Shown here: positions 36,325 to 44,071 of the stretch, piece after piece
Numbering within the stretch: position 1 is the stretch's first letter
Layout of the letters: every line of letters starts with the position of its first letter
Origin: Pseudomonadota bacterium
GTDB lineage: Bacteria > Desulfobacterota > Syntrophorhabdia > Syntrophorhabdales > Syntrophorhabdaceae
Length of the DNA: 64,000 nt
Direction: 5' to 3'
NCBI GenBank assembly: GCA_026388275.1
Contig: JAPLKB010000009.1
Coordinates: 1 to 64,000 of the forward strand
The notes under the pieces: generated by a model
Database searches by the model: none
Told to the model about the DNA's origin: nothing
Seen by the model: only the letters and a program-made list of their open reading frames with translations
Position numbers and translations under genes: made by a program

Positions 36325-36803
36325 ATTAGCCTACCCTCAAGAAAATCAAGCACAAACATCAATGCAGCATCGGAAGTCTGTTTTTTTATCTCCTCTCTGT
36401 CTCCGTTGAATCGAAAGTGACGCACAAAGTTCCCGGTTTTAGAGGAGATGCCAATATAAACAGTTCCAACAGGTTTTTCAAGCGTGCCACCTGTGGGGCC
36501 TGCAATGCCTGTTACGGAAAGTCCTATGTCCGTTTCTGTTGCCCGTCTTACACCTTCTGCCATCAGCAAAGCAACGTCATGGCTCACAGCGCCGTTTTTC
36601 ATAATAGCTTCTTCCGGAACAGCAAGAAAAAGTGTTTTTGCACGGTTGCTGTATGTTATAAAACCAGCTTCAAAGTATTCTGATGCACCGCTTATATTGG
36701 TAATCCTGTTCGCAACAAGCCCGCCGGTGCACGATTCGGCTGTGGCAACCTTAAAGTTGCTTTTTTTTAATATCAATCCAATTTTCTCTTCCAGCTTCAT
36801 CAT
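36321..36803 (-). CDS. pncC: CinA C-terminal-type nicotinamide-nucleotide amidohydrolase
   Basis: 160 residues, only the deamidase domain (the full CinA has about 410). Motifs: TAESCTGGLVANRITNISGASEYF, VSHDVALLMAEGVR and GIAGPTGGTLEKPVGTVYIG. PncC-type proteins convert NMN to nicotinate mononucleotide in pyridine nucleotide recycling. Translationally coupled to thpR. Confidence 0.93.
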   Translation of the reverse strand: MMKLEEKIGLILKKSNFKVATAESCTGGLVANRITNISGASEYFEAGFITYSNRAKTLFLAVPEEAIMKNGAVSHDVALLMAEGVRRATETDIGLSVTGIAGPTGGTLEKPVGTVYIGISSKTGNFVRHFRFNGDREEIKKQTSDAALMFVLDFLEGRLI

Positions 36804-36832
36804 AAGTCACTAACTATGTTAAATTATTCTCC

Positions 36833-37324
36833 TTATGATTTAAAAATCATGTATCCTAAATACATAAGCAGGTTTGCAAAAATACCGGCAAGCACATCAT
36901 CGGCAACAATACCATAACCTTTTTTAAAACGCTCAACATGCCGTATGGGGAACGGTTTTATTATATCAAAAAACCTGAAGAGAATAAAACCGCTAATGAT
37001 GTTCAAGAGGTTTATCTTATGCCCAGCCATAGTAACAAACATGCCCACAAGCTCATCTATTGATATATAGGAAGGATCATCATCGTCGTATTTCAGAAGA
37101 TTGATACAAACAATTGAGCACACGGTCAGGCAGCAAACAAAGATTATGTTTCCGAAAACAGAACTGAAAGTAAAGAAATATAAAATAAAACATCCGAGAA
37201 TTGATGCATATGTCCCAGGTGCACCAGGCAGATAACCAATGAACCCGCAAGTAACGATGAAAAGCAAAAAATTGTTTGCCAATTTAGATAACGGCACCTT
37301 ATTATTAATGATTTCCAAATTCAT
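36833..37324 (-). CDS. pgpA: Phosphatidylglycerophosphatase A
   Basis: 163 residues with about four membrane helices and the PgpA signatures GYLPGAPGTYASILG, ISIDELVGMFVTMAG and FRFFDIIKPFPIRHVER. Removes phosphate from phosphatidylglycerophosphate in phospholipid synthesis. It leads the pgpA-pncC-thpR group. Confidence 0.93.
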   Translation of the reverse strand: MNLEIINNKVPLSKLANNFLLFIVTCGFIGYLPGAPGTYASILGCFILYFFTFSSVFGNIIFVCCLTVCSIVCINLLKYDDDDPSYISIDELVGMFVTMAGHKINLLNIISGFILFRFFDIIKPFPIRHVERFKKGYGIVADDVLAGIFANLLMYLGYMIFKS

Positions 37325-37335
37325 AGTCCTTTAAT

Positions 37336-37518
37336 CTATAAAGATTTGAATAATTTATATTTGTAATATAACATGCAATCTATGGCAGATTCCATTTTTT
37401 CCATCAACCGGTTCGAGATTCTTATATCATCTTCAGGAGTTGTATTTAAACAGATTCTTTTATTAAGGTAATGGGCAAATACGGGTATCCTCCTGCGATT
37501 GAGTGTCGTGAATTGCAT
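37336..37518 (-). CDS. Small unrecognised ORF upstream of pgpA (60 aa)
   Basis: 60 residues, basic and helical-looking (NTTPEDDIRISNRLMEKMES; YYKYKLFKSL), with no family I recognise. It ends 11 bases before pgpA, which suggests cotranscription. No good ribosome site precedes ATG 37518; a competing short frame with AAGGA starts a few bases upstream. It may be a real small protein or a remnant. Confidence 0.35.
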   Translation of the reverse strand: MQFTTLNRRRIPVFAHYLNKRICLNTTPEDDIRISNRLMEKMESAIDCMLYYKYKLFKSL

Positions 37519-37563
37519 ATTTTTTCATTGAATTATCCTTACTGTTGAGCTAATTTGATACAC

Positions 37564-38283
37564 ATGTCTGAGAAAAAGACTACGGATACAGGATATTCTT
37601 TCTGGTTTGTGCTGGTTGCAGTTATGTTTACGGCTTGCCTTATCACATCTAATATTACTGCTGTAAAACTGATAAACATATTCGGTCTTGTCATGCCTGC
37701 AGCTATAATCATTTTCCCGATAAGTTACATTTTCGGCGATGTACTCACCGAGGTATATGGTTACCAGATGGCCCGCCGTGTAATCTGGCTGGGTTTTTTA
37801 TGCAACCTCTTTTCGGTAGTTGCTATCTGGCTTGGACAGATTATGCCTGCAGCTTCATTCTGGGATGGGCAGGTTGCGTATGAACGTATCCTGGGTTATA
37901 CGCCGCGATTGCTGGTTGCATCTTTTATTGCTTATCTGATAGGAGAGTTTGCAAACTCCTACGTGCTTGCAAAAATGAAGTGTGCAACAAAAGGTAAATG
38001 GCTGTGGACCCGGACTATCGGTTCGACACTTATCGGGCAAGGGCTGGATTCTCTGGTATTTATAGTGCTCGCATTTGCAGGAGTCATTCCTGTATCAGGG
38101 CTTGTGAATGCCGTTGTAACCCAATGGCTTGTAAAGTCAGCATATGAAGCTGTATTAACACCTGCGACTTATCAGATAGTACGGTTCCTTAAATGCCGCG
38201 AAGGTATTGACTACTATGACTATGATACACGGTTCAACCCGTTCTTAATCATAGATTCAAACGGACGACGCAATCCCCTTTAG
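37564..38283 (+). CDS. Queuosine precursor transporter (YhhQ/VUT family)
   Basis: About 239 residues with six or more membrane helices. Family signatures SNITAVKLINIFG, FPISYIFGDVLTEVYGY and the C-terminal GQGLDSLVFIVLAFAG with VTQWLVKSAYEAVLTP. It imports queuine or preQ0/preQ1 for tRNA modification. The frame opens with TTG 37555, but ATG 37564 is more likely. No preQ1 riboswitch is visible in front of it. Confidence 0.92.
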   Translation: MSEKKTTDTGYSFWFVLVAVMFTACLITSNITAVKLINIFGLVMPAAIIIFPISYIFGDVLTEVYGYQMARRVIWLGFLCNLFSVVAIWLGQIMPAASFWDGQVAYERILGYTPRLLVASFIAYLIGEFANSYVLAKMKCATKGKWLWTRTIGSTLIGQGLDSLVFIVLAFAGVIPVSGLVNAVVTQWLVKSAYEAVLTPATYQIVRFLKCREGIDYYDYDTRFNPFLIIDSNGRRNPL

Positions 38284-38320
38284 CAAAAGAACAAACAACT
38301 GTTAATCTATGTTATTACAT

Positions 38321-38815
38321 TCAAGAGGACTTTCCCCATTCACGCCAGTTCAGTCCTGTCTTTTTTTCCCAATCTGATTCAAATTTTTCTGTAAAAAAAC
38401 CATGTAATTTTTCAAAGAGTTTTGTCCATCCGGTTTCGAATTCATATTTCAGCACGTCTTCAAGGAAAGGCACTATTTCCCCGAGCTTCTCTTTCGGCAG
38501 GTAAGCCCGGGCCCCTTTTTCATGTGATTGTTTCAAGGCATCGGGACTCAATGCGCGGGCAGTAAGCATTACAACTTTTAAATTTTTCTTTACAGCAATA
38601 TCAAGAAGACTAAAACCGTTGACCCCCATAATATCAAGGATAACAACGTCGTAATGATTAGATTCCAGCTTCTCTGCCGCATCTTCATATGTGATGGCTT
38701 TATCAAAGCTGCATTGCGGGCAGGCATCTACAATCTCTTCTTCGAGAATCGTCAAAACATCAGGCTCATCATCAACTGCAAGTATTGATTTACCGTTTAA
38801 AATTGACTCAGCCAT
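38321..38815 (-). CDS. Response regulator, receiver domain only (copy 1)
   Basis: 164 residues. Receiver with acidic pocket DDE 15-17, phosphoacceptor D61 (VVILDIMG), T85 and K108. The C-terminal ~40 residues (FETGWTKLFEKLHGFFTEKF) have no known output domain. It is a near copy of the gene at 39094-39558, with even the upstream ribosome site conserved. It keeps a longer tail (TGLNWREWG) that copy 2 lost by frameshift. Confidence 0.9.
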   Translation of the reverse strand: MAESILNGKSILAVDDEPDVLTILEEEIVDACPQCSFDKAITYEDAAEKLESNHYDVVILDIMGVNGFSLLDIAVKKNLKVVMLTARALSPDALKQSHEKGARAYLPKEKLGEIVPFLEDVLKYEFETGWTKLFEKLHGFFTEKFESDWEKKTGLNWREWGKSS

Positions 38816-38844
38816 AAAATATTCCTCCTTATTTGTTTTTTATT

Positions 38845-39070
38845 CTAAAGAGATGGAATCCGTATTGTAAAACACGGCCCCCCTCTTGCTTGACAATACA
38901 ATAATCCCGTTCATTGTTTCCACAATGTTTTTACACATGAAAGACCGAATCTGAGACCTTTCATGTTGTTATGCCCTATGTCTTCCAAGCAGGTAAAACG
39001 CTCAAAAATGTCATCCTGTTTTTCCTGTGACATTCCTGCCCCCATCATTTTCAATGGATATGATAAGAGG
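38845..39070 (-). pseudogene. Decayed C-terminal fragment of a histidine kinase
   Basis: This stretch between the two response regulators closely matches the last part of the kinase gene at 39590-39830: same stop context (RIPSL stop), TGTAAAACACGG, CATTGTTTCCACAATG and ATATCATCCTGTTTTTCC-like blocks. It has several indels and no open frame. It is the remnant of the kinase end that was carried along when the response regulator was duplicated in tandem. Confidence 0.8.
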
Positions 39071-39093
39071 AACTTTTTACCCATTAGCGACGT

Positions 39094-39558
39094 TTAATCC
39101 TGTTTACTTTTCCAATCTGCCCCGAATTTTTCTGTAAAGAAATCATGCATTTTTTCATAGAGTCTTTTCCAACCGGGTTCAAATTCATATTTCAGCACGT
39201 CTTCAAGATAAGGAACCATTTCTCCGAGTTTTTGCTTTGGCAGGTACGCCCGGGCTCCTTTTTCATATGATTGTTTCAAGGCATCGGCACTCAATGCACG
39301 GGCGGTAAGCATTACAACTTTTAAATTTTTCTTCACAGCAATATTAAGAAGTATAAAACCGTTGACCCCCATAATATCAAGAATGACAAGGTCGTAATGA
39401 TTGGATTCCAGCTTTTTTAGCGCCTCTTCATATGTGGTAGCCTTATCTAATTTGCATTGCGGGCAGGCATCCATAATCTCTTCTTCGAGAACCGTCAAAA
39501 CATCAGGCTCATCATCAACTGCAAGTATCGATTTACCGTTTAAAATTGATTCAGTCAT
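39094..39558 (-). CDS. Response regulator, receiver domain only (copy 2)
   Basis: 154 residues, paralogue of 38321-38815 with the same receiver residues (DDE, ILDIMG acceptor Asp, T, K). A frameshift near the end replaces the TGLNW tail of copy 1 by KSKQD and a stop; the old tail sequence is still readable in another frame downstream. It lies 31 bases after the kinase, its probable partner. Confidence 0.9.
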   Translation of the reverse strand: MTESILNGKSILAVDDEPDVLTVLEEEIMDACPQCKLDKATTYEEALKKLESNHYDLVILDIMGVNGFILLNIAVKKNLKVVMLTARALSADALKQSYEKGARAYLPKQKLGEMVPYLEDVLKYEFEPGWKRLYEKMHDFFTEKFGADWKSKQD

Positions 39559-39589
39559 AAAATATTCCTCCTTATTTGTTTTTTTTATT

Positions 39590-40330
39590 CTAAAGAGATG
39601 GAATCCGTATTGTAAAACACGATCCCCCTCCTTCCTTGCTTGATAGTGTAATGGTTCCGCTCATTGTTTCGACAATAGTTTTTACACATGAAAGGCCGAA
39701 TCCGAGACCTCTAAGGTTGTTAGGTTCTTTATCTTCCGAGCGTGAAAAACGCTTAAAAATATCATCCTGTTTTTCCTTTGGTATTCCGGCTCCGTCATCT
39801 TCAACTGATATGATAATATCTGTATCACCACTTATCGATATTAAAATCTTTTCCCGGCGATATTTCAGGGCATTAGTAAAAATATTTTTCAATATCTGCT
39901 GGATCTTCTTCCTGTCATGACAGAAAGAAGATGTGTTATATTTCCCTGCAATATCGATATTAACCCCGTTATCCTCAAGAATCTTAAGGAATTTATCATA
40001 GTTCTCTTCGCCGGATAATTTTTCTGCAATGTTCGGGTTAGTCAGATCCATTGCTTCGATAAGAGCGCCCCTGAGAACATCCTGCATCAAACAAAAATCT
40101 TTTTTGAACAAACCTTCTTCCGAACGGTAAACCTCTATCATTTCGTTTAGAATAGTCTGTGCCTTATTTATGTTCCGTAAAGCCATATTCAAAGTTGTTG
40201 CCTGACGCTCTGTAACAGGGCCATACCTGTCTTTTTTGTTGATAAGGTTGTTGATGTTTGTTGATGCTATTGATAATGGTCCCGTCAGGTCATGGATCAA
40301 TAAATCTACTAAAAGTTCCTTTCTTTTCAT
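39590..40330 (-). CDS. Soluble sensor histidine kinase
   Basis: 246 residues with only HisKA and HATPase: phosphoacceptor H13 in LLIHDLTGPLSI, N-box KNIFTNALKYR, DDGAGIP and GLGFGLSCVK. There is no sensor or membrane domain, so it may read a partner protein. Its start lies 10 bases after the Mla-associated lipoprotein, so it belongs to the mla operon. Confidence 0.92.
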   Translation of the reverse strand: MKRKELLVDLLIHDLTGPLSIASTNINNLINKKDRYGPVTERQATTLNMALRNINKAQTILNEMIEVYRSEEGLFKKDFCLMQDVLRGALIEAMDLTNPNIAEKLSGEENYDKFLKILEDNGVNIDIAGKYNTSSFCHDRKKIQQILKNIFTNALKYRREKILISISGDTDIIISVEDDGAGIPKEKQDDIFKRFSRSEDKEPNNLRGLGFGLSCVKTIVETMSGTITLSSKEGGGSCFTIRIPSL

Positions 40331-40340
40331 TGTTGTTGCC

Positions 40341-41033
40341 TTATCTCGTTGTAGTATCCGGCTTGATGCCGGGTTGACCGGAGCTTGCCAGGTCAGTTGC
40401 AGCCATAATCGCTTTGTGGAAATCCTTTACTAATTGTTCTGAAAGTCGCGACATGTTAATGCTCATCCCTTTTGCAAATTCTTCGGGTGCGTGCTCTCTG
40501 ATCTTTTCCTGAAACTTATACTGTTTTTGAAATACAATCCTTTTGTTAATCTCTTTCCGGTAAGTATCGAGCAATGTAATATTTACGGAAAGAATTGCAT
40601 TCACATCATTCTTATCGGCTGTTTCTAAAAAGTCTTCTATCTGACCTTCAATGATAAATCTGGTTTTTTCTATGTCGTGATGAGAAAAAACTGCCTGAAA
40701 TATATTGGTATTACGTAGATCGCGGAGAAGATAGTCTGTTACCATATCGGCAGGATTAACTCTCCACTGGCTGTAATTGTATGTCATAAATTTAAATGGA
40801 TGCGGTTTATAAACCATTGACCGGGTATTGAAAGACTGATTCACGAAAAATAGCTCGACCTTTATCGATTCGGCTAGAGCGATAAGACCCCCAATAGCAG
40901 GCGGTGTATACTCGAACATATAGCGATCTATAGTATAGGCCGGTTTCGACCTTGAAAAACAACCTGCAATAATAAGCACAAACAACAAAAGTATGCCAAT
41001 TTTCCCGAGGCCGCCAATAGTATTTTTTTTCAT
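40341..41033 (-). CDS. ABC-transport auxiliary lipoprotein (MlaD-system associated)
   Basis: About 230 residues. Lipoprotein signal with lipobox LIIAGC after a hydrophobic stretch, then the ABC_trans_aux fold (YTIDRYMFEYTPP; PFKFMTYNYSQWRVNPADMVTDYLLRDL). Such proteins partner MCE/Mla importers in the periplasm. The frame opens at 41060, but ATG 41033 (MKKNTIGG) gives a proper signal peptide. Confidence 0.85.
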   Translation of the reverse strand: MKKNTIGGLGKIGILLLFVLIIAGCFSRSKPAYTIDRYMFEYTPPAIGGLIALAESIKVELFFVNQSFNTRSMVYKPHPFKFMTYNYSQWRVNPADMVTDYLLRDLRNTNIFQAVFSHHDIEKTRFIIEGQIEDFLETADKNDVNAILSVNITLLDTYRKEINKRIVFQKQYKFQEKIREHAPEEFAKGMSINMSRLSEQLVKDFHKAIMAATDLASSGQPGIKPDTTTR

Positions 41034-41078
41034 GGCCAGCCTTTCTTCTTTTTCCATCACTTCACCTTGTCATCCTTC

Positions 41079-42002
41079 TTACTTCCCCGATGGCGGATTG
41101 CTGAAAATTATTTCCGACGGATCAGCCTGCAATCTGTCCAGCAGGTTCTCGAGAGTTTCCGAAGCACGTCTTAAGTTTTCGCTGGTAGCCTGAATCTCAG
41201 TAGATATCTCCTGAGTCTTTCTTGCCATGTTATTTATTAACTGGTTTGCTTTCCCGGCGGTTTCTGAAATTTTCATTGCTTCTATTTCTCCGTCTACCTT
41301 GGAAATTACTTTCTTTGCATCGGAAATAGCACTCCTTGCTTCAATAAGAATATCGTCTATTTTACCACCTTTTTCCATCATATCAGCAATCCTACCGGAT
41401 GCTTTCTCGAGATTGGCAGCAACATTTGTCATGCTCGACATGAAATTTTTCATTCTGTTATCGTTTACTAAGTTCTCTATGGCTTTTGAAGTATCTTTAA
41501 TCTGGTCTGAGATACCTCTGAAATCAATTTGCTTTGCCTTTTCAACTACTGAATGTATACCGATAAATATCTGCTGGATCTCCGAAGGCATTGAAGGTAT
41601 CACCGGATAATCAGTTTTAAAATCTATTCTCGGTGTTAATTTTACCTGTGTGGCCTTAAATCTTTCTAGCCCGACGAAAACCATACCTGTTATGCCTGCC
41701 ATTTCAAGCTTTGCAACAGAATTATGTTCCAGGTCGCCCTTAAAATTAATCTTCATAGTTACTTCGACAAGCTTGTTGTCCGGCGCAACCCCTATCTTTG
41801 TTACCCAGCCTATATCCACACCCTGGTATTTGACCTTTGAATCAATCTGTAATCCTTGAACCGACTCATCAAAGTACGTCACATAAATAGAGCCTTTCTG
41901 AAAATATTTAGAAGCACCTACCCATACTACTCCGCTTACACCCACAATGATGCCTACAATAATAAAAATACCGACAGTGAAAACAGGTTTCTTCCTTGCC
42001 AT
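41079..42002 (-). CDS. MlaD/MCE-domain substrate-binding protein
   Basis: 307 residues. N-terminal membrane anchor (FTVGIFIIVGIIVGVSGVVWVG), MCE domain (FDESVQGLQIDSKVKYQGVDIGWVTKIG) and a long C-terminal coiled coil (160-290). Forms the periplasmic hexameric ring of the phospholipid transporter. It starts immediately after the ATPase gene. Confidence 0.92.
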   Translation of the reverse strand: MARKKPVFTVGIFIIVGIIVGVSGVVWVGASKYFQKGSIYVTYFDESVQGLQIDSKVKYQGVDIGWVTKIGVAPDNKLVEVTMKINFKGDLEHNSVAKLEMAGITGMVFVGLERFKATQVKLTPRIDFKTDYPVIPSMPSEIQQIFIGIHSVVEKAKQIDFRGISDQIKDTSKAIENLVNDNRMKNFMSSMTNVAANLEKASGRIADMMEKGGKIDDILIEARSAISDAKKVISKVDGEIEAMKISETAGKANQLINNMARKTQEISTEIQATSENLRRASETLENLLDRLQADPSEIIFSNPPSGK

Positions 42003-42839
42003 TTACATCCCTTTATTTTTGTGTTCCATTACCTGTCTGTTAAAAAACGTTTTCACTCTGGGATCTGTGGAGTGTTCCTTCAGGTCCCAGGGATTGCCTT
42101 CTGCTATTATACCTTTTTTAGTTTTATCAAGCATAATAATTCTGTGTGCAATGCTAAAAATAGATTCAAGCTCATGGGTTACAATAACCATTGTTGTACC
42201 GATTCCTTTATTGATGTTCTTTATCAGCATGTCAAGCTCGGCTGAGGTAACAGGGTCAAGCCCGGCAGAAGGTTCGTCAAAAAAGAGTACGTTGGGGTCT
42301 AATACCATAGCTCTTGCAATGCCTGCTCTTTTCTTCATGCCGCCCGATAATTCCGACGGAAGGTGATTTTCGTACCCTTCAAGCCCTACCAAGCCCAACT
42401 TCATCTTGACAATAAGATCTATCAATTCCCGGGGAAGATGAGCAAATTCCTGCAGCGGGAGCGCTACATTCTCATACAGTGTCATAGAACCAAAAAGTGC
42501 GCTCGATTGAAATAGAACCCCTGTTTCTCTTCTCAGCTGCATTATTTCCTTATCTTCGGCAATGGTTATGTCAATCCCATTTATAAATACTCTTCCAGAA
42601 ACAGGTTCGTGCAGCCCGATCATGTGTTTCAGTAGTGTTGATTTTCCACACCCACTCCCGCCCAGAATAATGAAAATTTCTCCCGTGGAGACCTCAAAGC
42701 TTACATCTTCAAGAACAGTGTTTGTCCCGAAACCTGCCCTGAGACGTTCAACGCGTATGATCGGGGCCTGGGCCTGTGTTCCAAATCCCATATCCTGATT
42801 CCCATATCCTGATTTCTGTATGTCTATATCTGGTATCAT
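42003..42839 (-). CDS. mlaF: Mla-type ABC transporter ATPase
   Basis: 278 residues: Walker A GGSGCGKST, signature LSGGMKKRAGIARA, Walker B VLFFDEPSAGLDP, switch His in VTHELES. ATPase of the lipid transporter. The first ~25 residues (SGYGNQDMGFGTQAQAP) are encoded over a 14-bp tandem repeat and are not part of the ABC fold; ATG 42839 overlaps the permease stop by 4 bases and is kept as start. Confidence 0.93.
   Translation of the reverse strand: MIPDIDIQKSGYGNQDMGFGTQAQAPIIRVERLRAGFGTNTVLEDVSFEVSTGEIFIILGGSGCGKSTLLKHMIGLHEPVSGRVFINGIDITIAEDKEIMQLRRETGVLFQSSALFGSMTLYENVALPLQEFAHLPRELIDLIVKMKLGLVGLEGYENHLPSELSGGMKKRAGIARAMVLDPNVLFFDEPSAGLDPVTSAELDMLIKNINKGIGTTMVIVTHELESIFSIAHRIIMLDKTKKGIIAEGNPWDLKEHSTDPRVKTFFNRQVMEHKNKGM
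42787..42814 (+). repeat. 14-bp tandem direct repeat in the mlaF start
   Basis: CCCATATCCTGATT occurs twice back to back (42787-42800, 42801-42814). The unit is not a multiple of three, so slippage would shift the frame of the mlaF N-terminus. Confidence 0.85.
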
Positions 42840-43990
42840 ATATAATTCAACACTATTGCAAAAATCGAATCAACCACAATTATGAGAAACAGGCCTGCTA
42901 CAACTGCAGAAGTTGTGGCATTCCCTACACCCTGAGCCCCGCCTCTTACTGTAAATCCTCTCTGACAGCCAATGCCGGCTATAAGTATTGCAAGAACCAT
43001 GGACTTAATAATGCTCATAACAATATTAAACAAATCTATTGCTTTTATTGTTTGATTTATATATGTGTAGACTGTAAGGTCAAGCACCATAATTCCGATT
43101 AACAAGCCCCCTGCAATGGCAAAAACATCTGCAAACATGGTGAGAAAAGGGAGAACTACAACGGAAGCAAAAACTTTCGGTATAGCCAGGAATCTTGTAG
43201 GATTAAAGCCCATTGTAATGAGGGCATCCACCTCTTCGTTTACTTTCATGGTGCCGATCTCTGCGGCAAAGGCAGAACCTGACCTGCCGGCCACGAGTAT
43301 TGCTGTCATTATGGGCCCAAGTTCCCGTACCATTGCAACACTCAAAAGGGCAGGTACATATATATTGGCGCCGAACTGTTTGAGTTGCAGCGCAGACATA
43401 AACGCAAGAATAAGGCCGAGTAGAAAGCTTATAAGACCTATTATAGGGAGTCCGTCAACGCCGATTTTTTTCATGTAAAGTATTACATCTCCCCATCTGA
43501 CCGAGCGAGGATGAAGTATACAATAGATAATTTCTAAAACAAGCTGTCCCCCGAATGTTATTACCTCTATGATATCATTATAAAAAAGAATACTTTCCTC
43601 ACCGATTTTTTCGATGATGCCCGTTGTCCTCTTTTCACTGATAAGCGGCGTTGTCCTCAGGGCATCACGGTTGATCAGAGACAACATCTCTTTTGTTTTA
43701 TCGGATATGTTGATTAACTCAAAGGGTATCGATTTTGCCTTAACCTTCTCTTCCATCTCAATAAGCATGAGTGCACCTGAACTATCCAGATAATCGACAT
43801 GTGCGAGGTCTATTACAAGCCTTGTAGGAAGTTTTTCATCAAGGAAAGGCATAATCTCGTTCAGTATACTCCCGATACTGTCTATTGATATATGCCCTGA
43901 TAAAGAAATGGTGGCTTCACCATTTCTTCCCTCCCGATAAGAGGGGATAGAACATTCCTGTAACATAAGTTTATCTATATCATACTGCAC
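42836..43990 (-). CDS. mlaE: MlaE-family permease with N-terminal STAS domain
   Basis: 384 residues. STAS domain (about 20-115; VIDLAHVDYLDSSGALMLIEMEE) fused to the MlaE permease (VPALLSVAMVRELGPIMTAI; AGRSGSAFAAEIGTMKVNEEVDAL). In other systems the STAS part is separate (MlaB), so this is the fused form. First gene of the mla-kinase operon. Confidence 0.93.
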   Translation of the reverse strand: MQYDIDKLMLQECSIPSYREGRNGEATISLSGHISIDSIGSILNEIMPFLDEKLPTRLVIDLAHVDYLDSSGALMLIEMEEKVKAKSIPFELINISDKTKEMLSLINRDALRTTPLISEKRTTGIIEKIGEESILFYNDIIEVITFGGQLVLEIIYCILHPRSVRWGDVILYMKKIGVDGLPIIGLISFLLGLILAFMSALQLKQFGANIYVPALLSVAMVRELGPIMTAILVAGRSGSAFAAEIGTMKVNEEVDALITMGFNPTRFLAIPKVFASVVVLPFLTMFADVFAIAGGLLIGIMVLDLTVYTYINQTIKAIDLFNIVMSIIKSMVLAILIAGIGCQRGFTVRGGAQGVGNATTSAVVAGLFLIIVVDSIFAIVLNYI

Positions 43991-44071
43991 GGGAAATAGG
44001 AATATTTTTGATAAAAGGGAGATTTTTCCTAAAGGCGGAACAGAATCCGGCGATAATGTTTATGGATAGAT

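Noticed and set aside
37504-37555. preQ1 riboswitch before the queuosine precursor transporter
   Set aside because: The 50 bases before the gene show neither the short pseudoknot pattern nor the A-rich tail of preQ1 aptamers.
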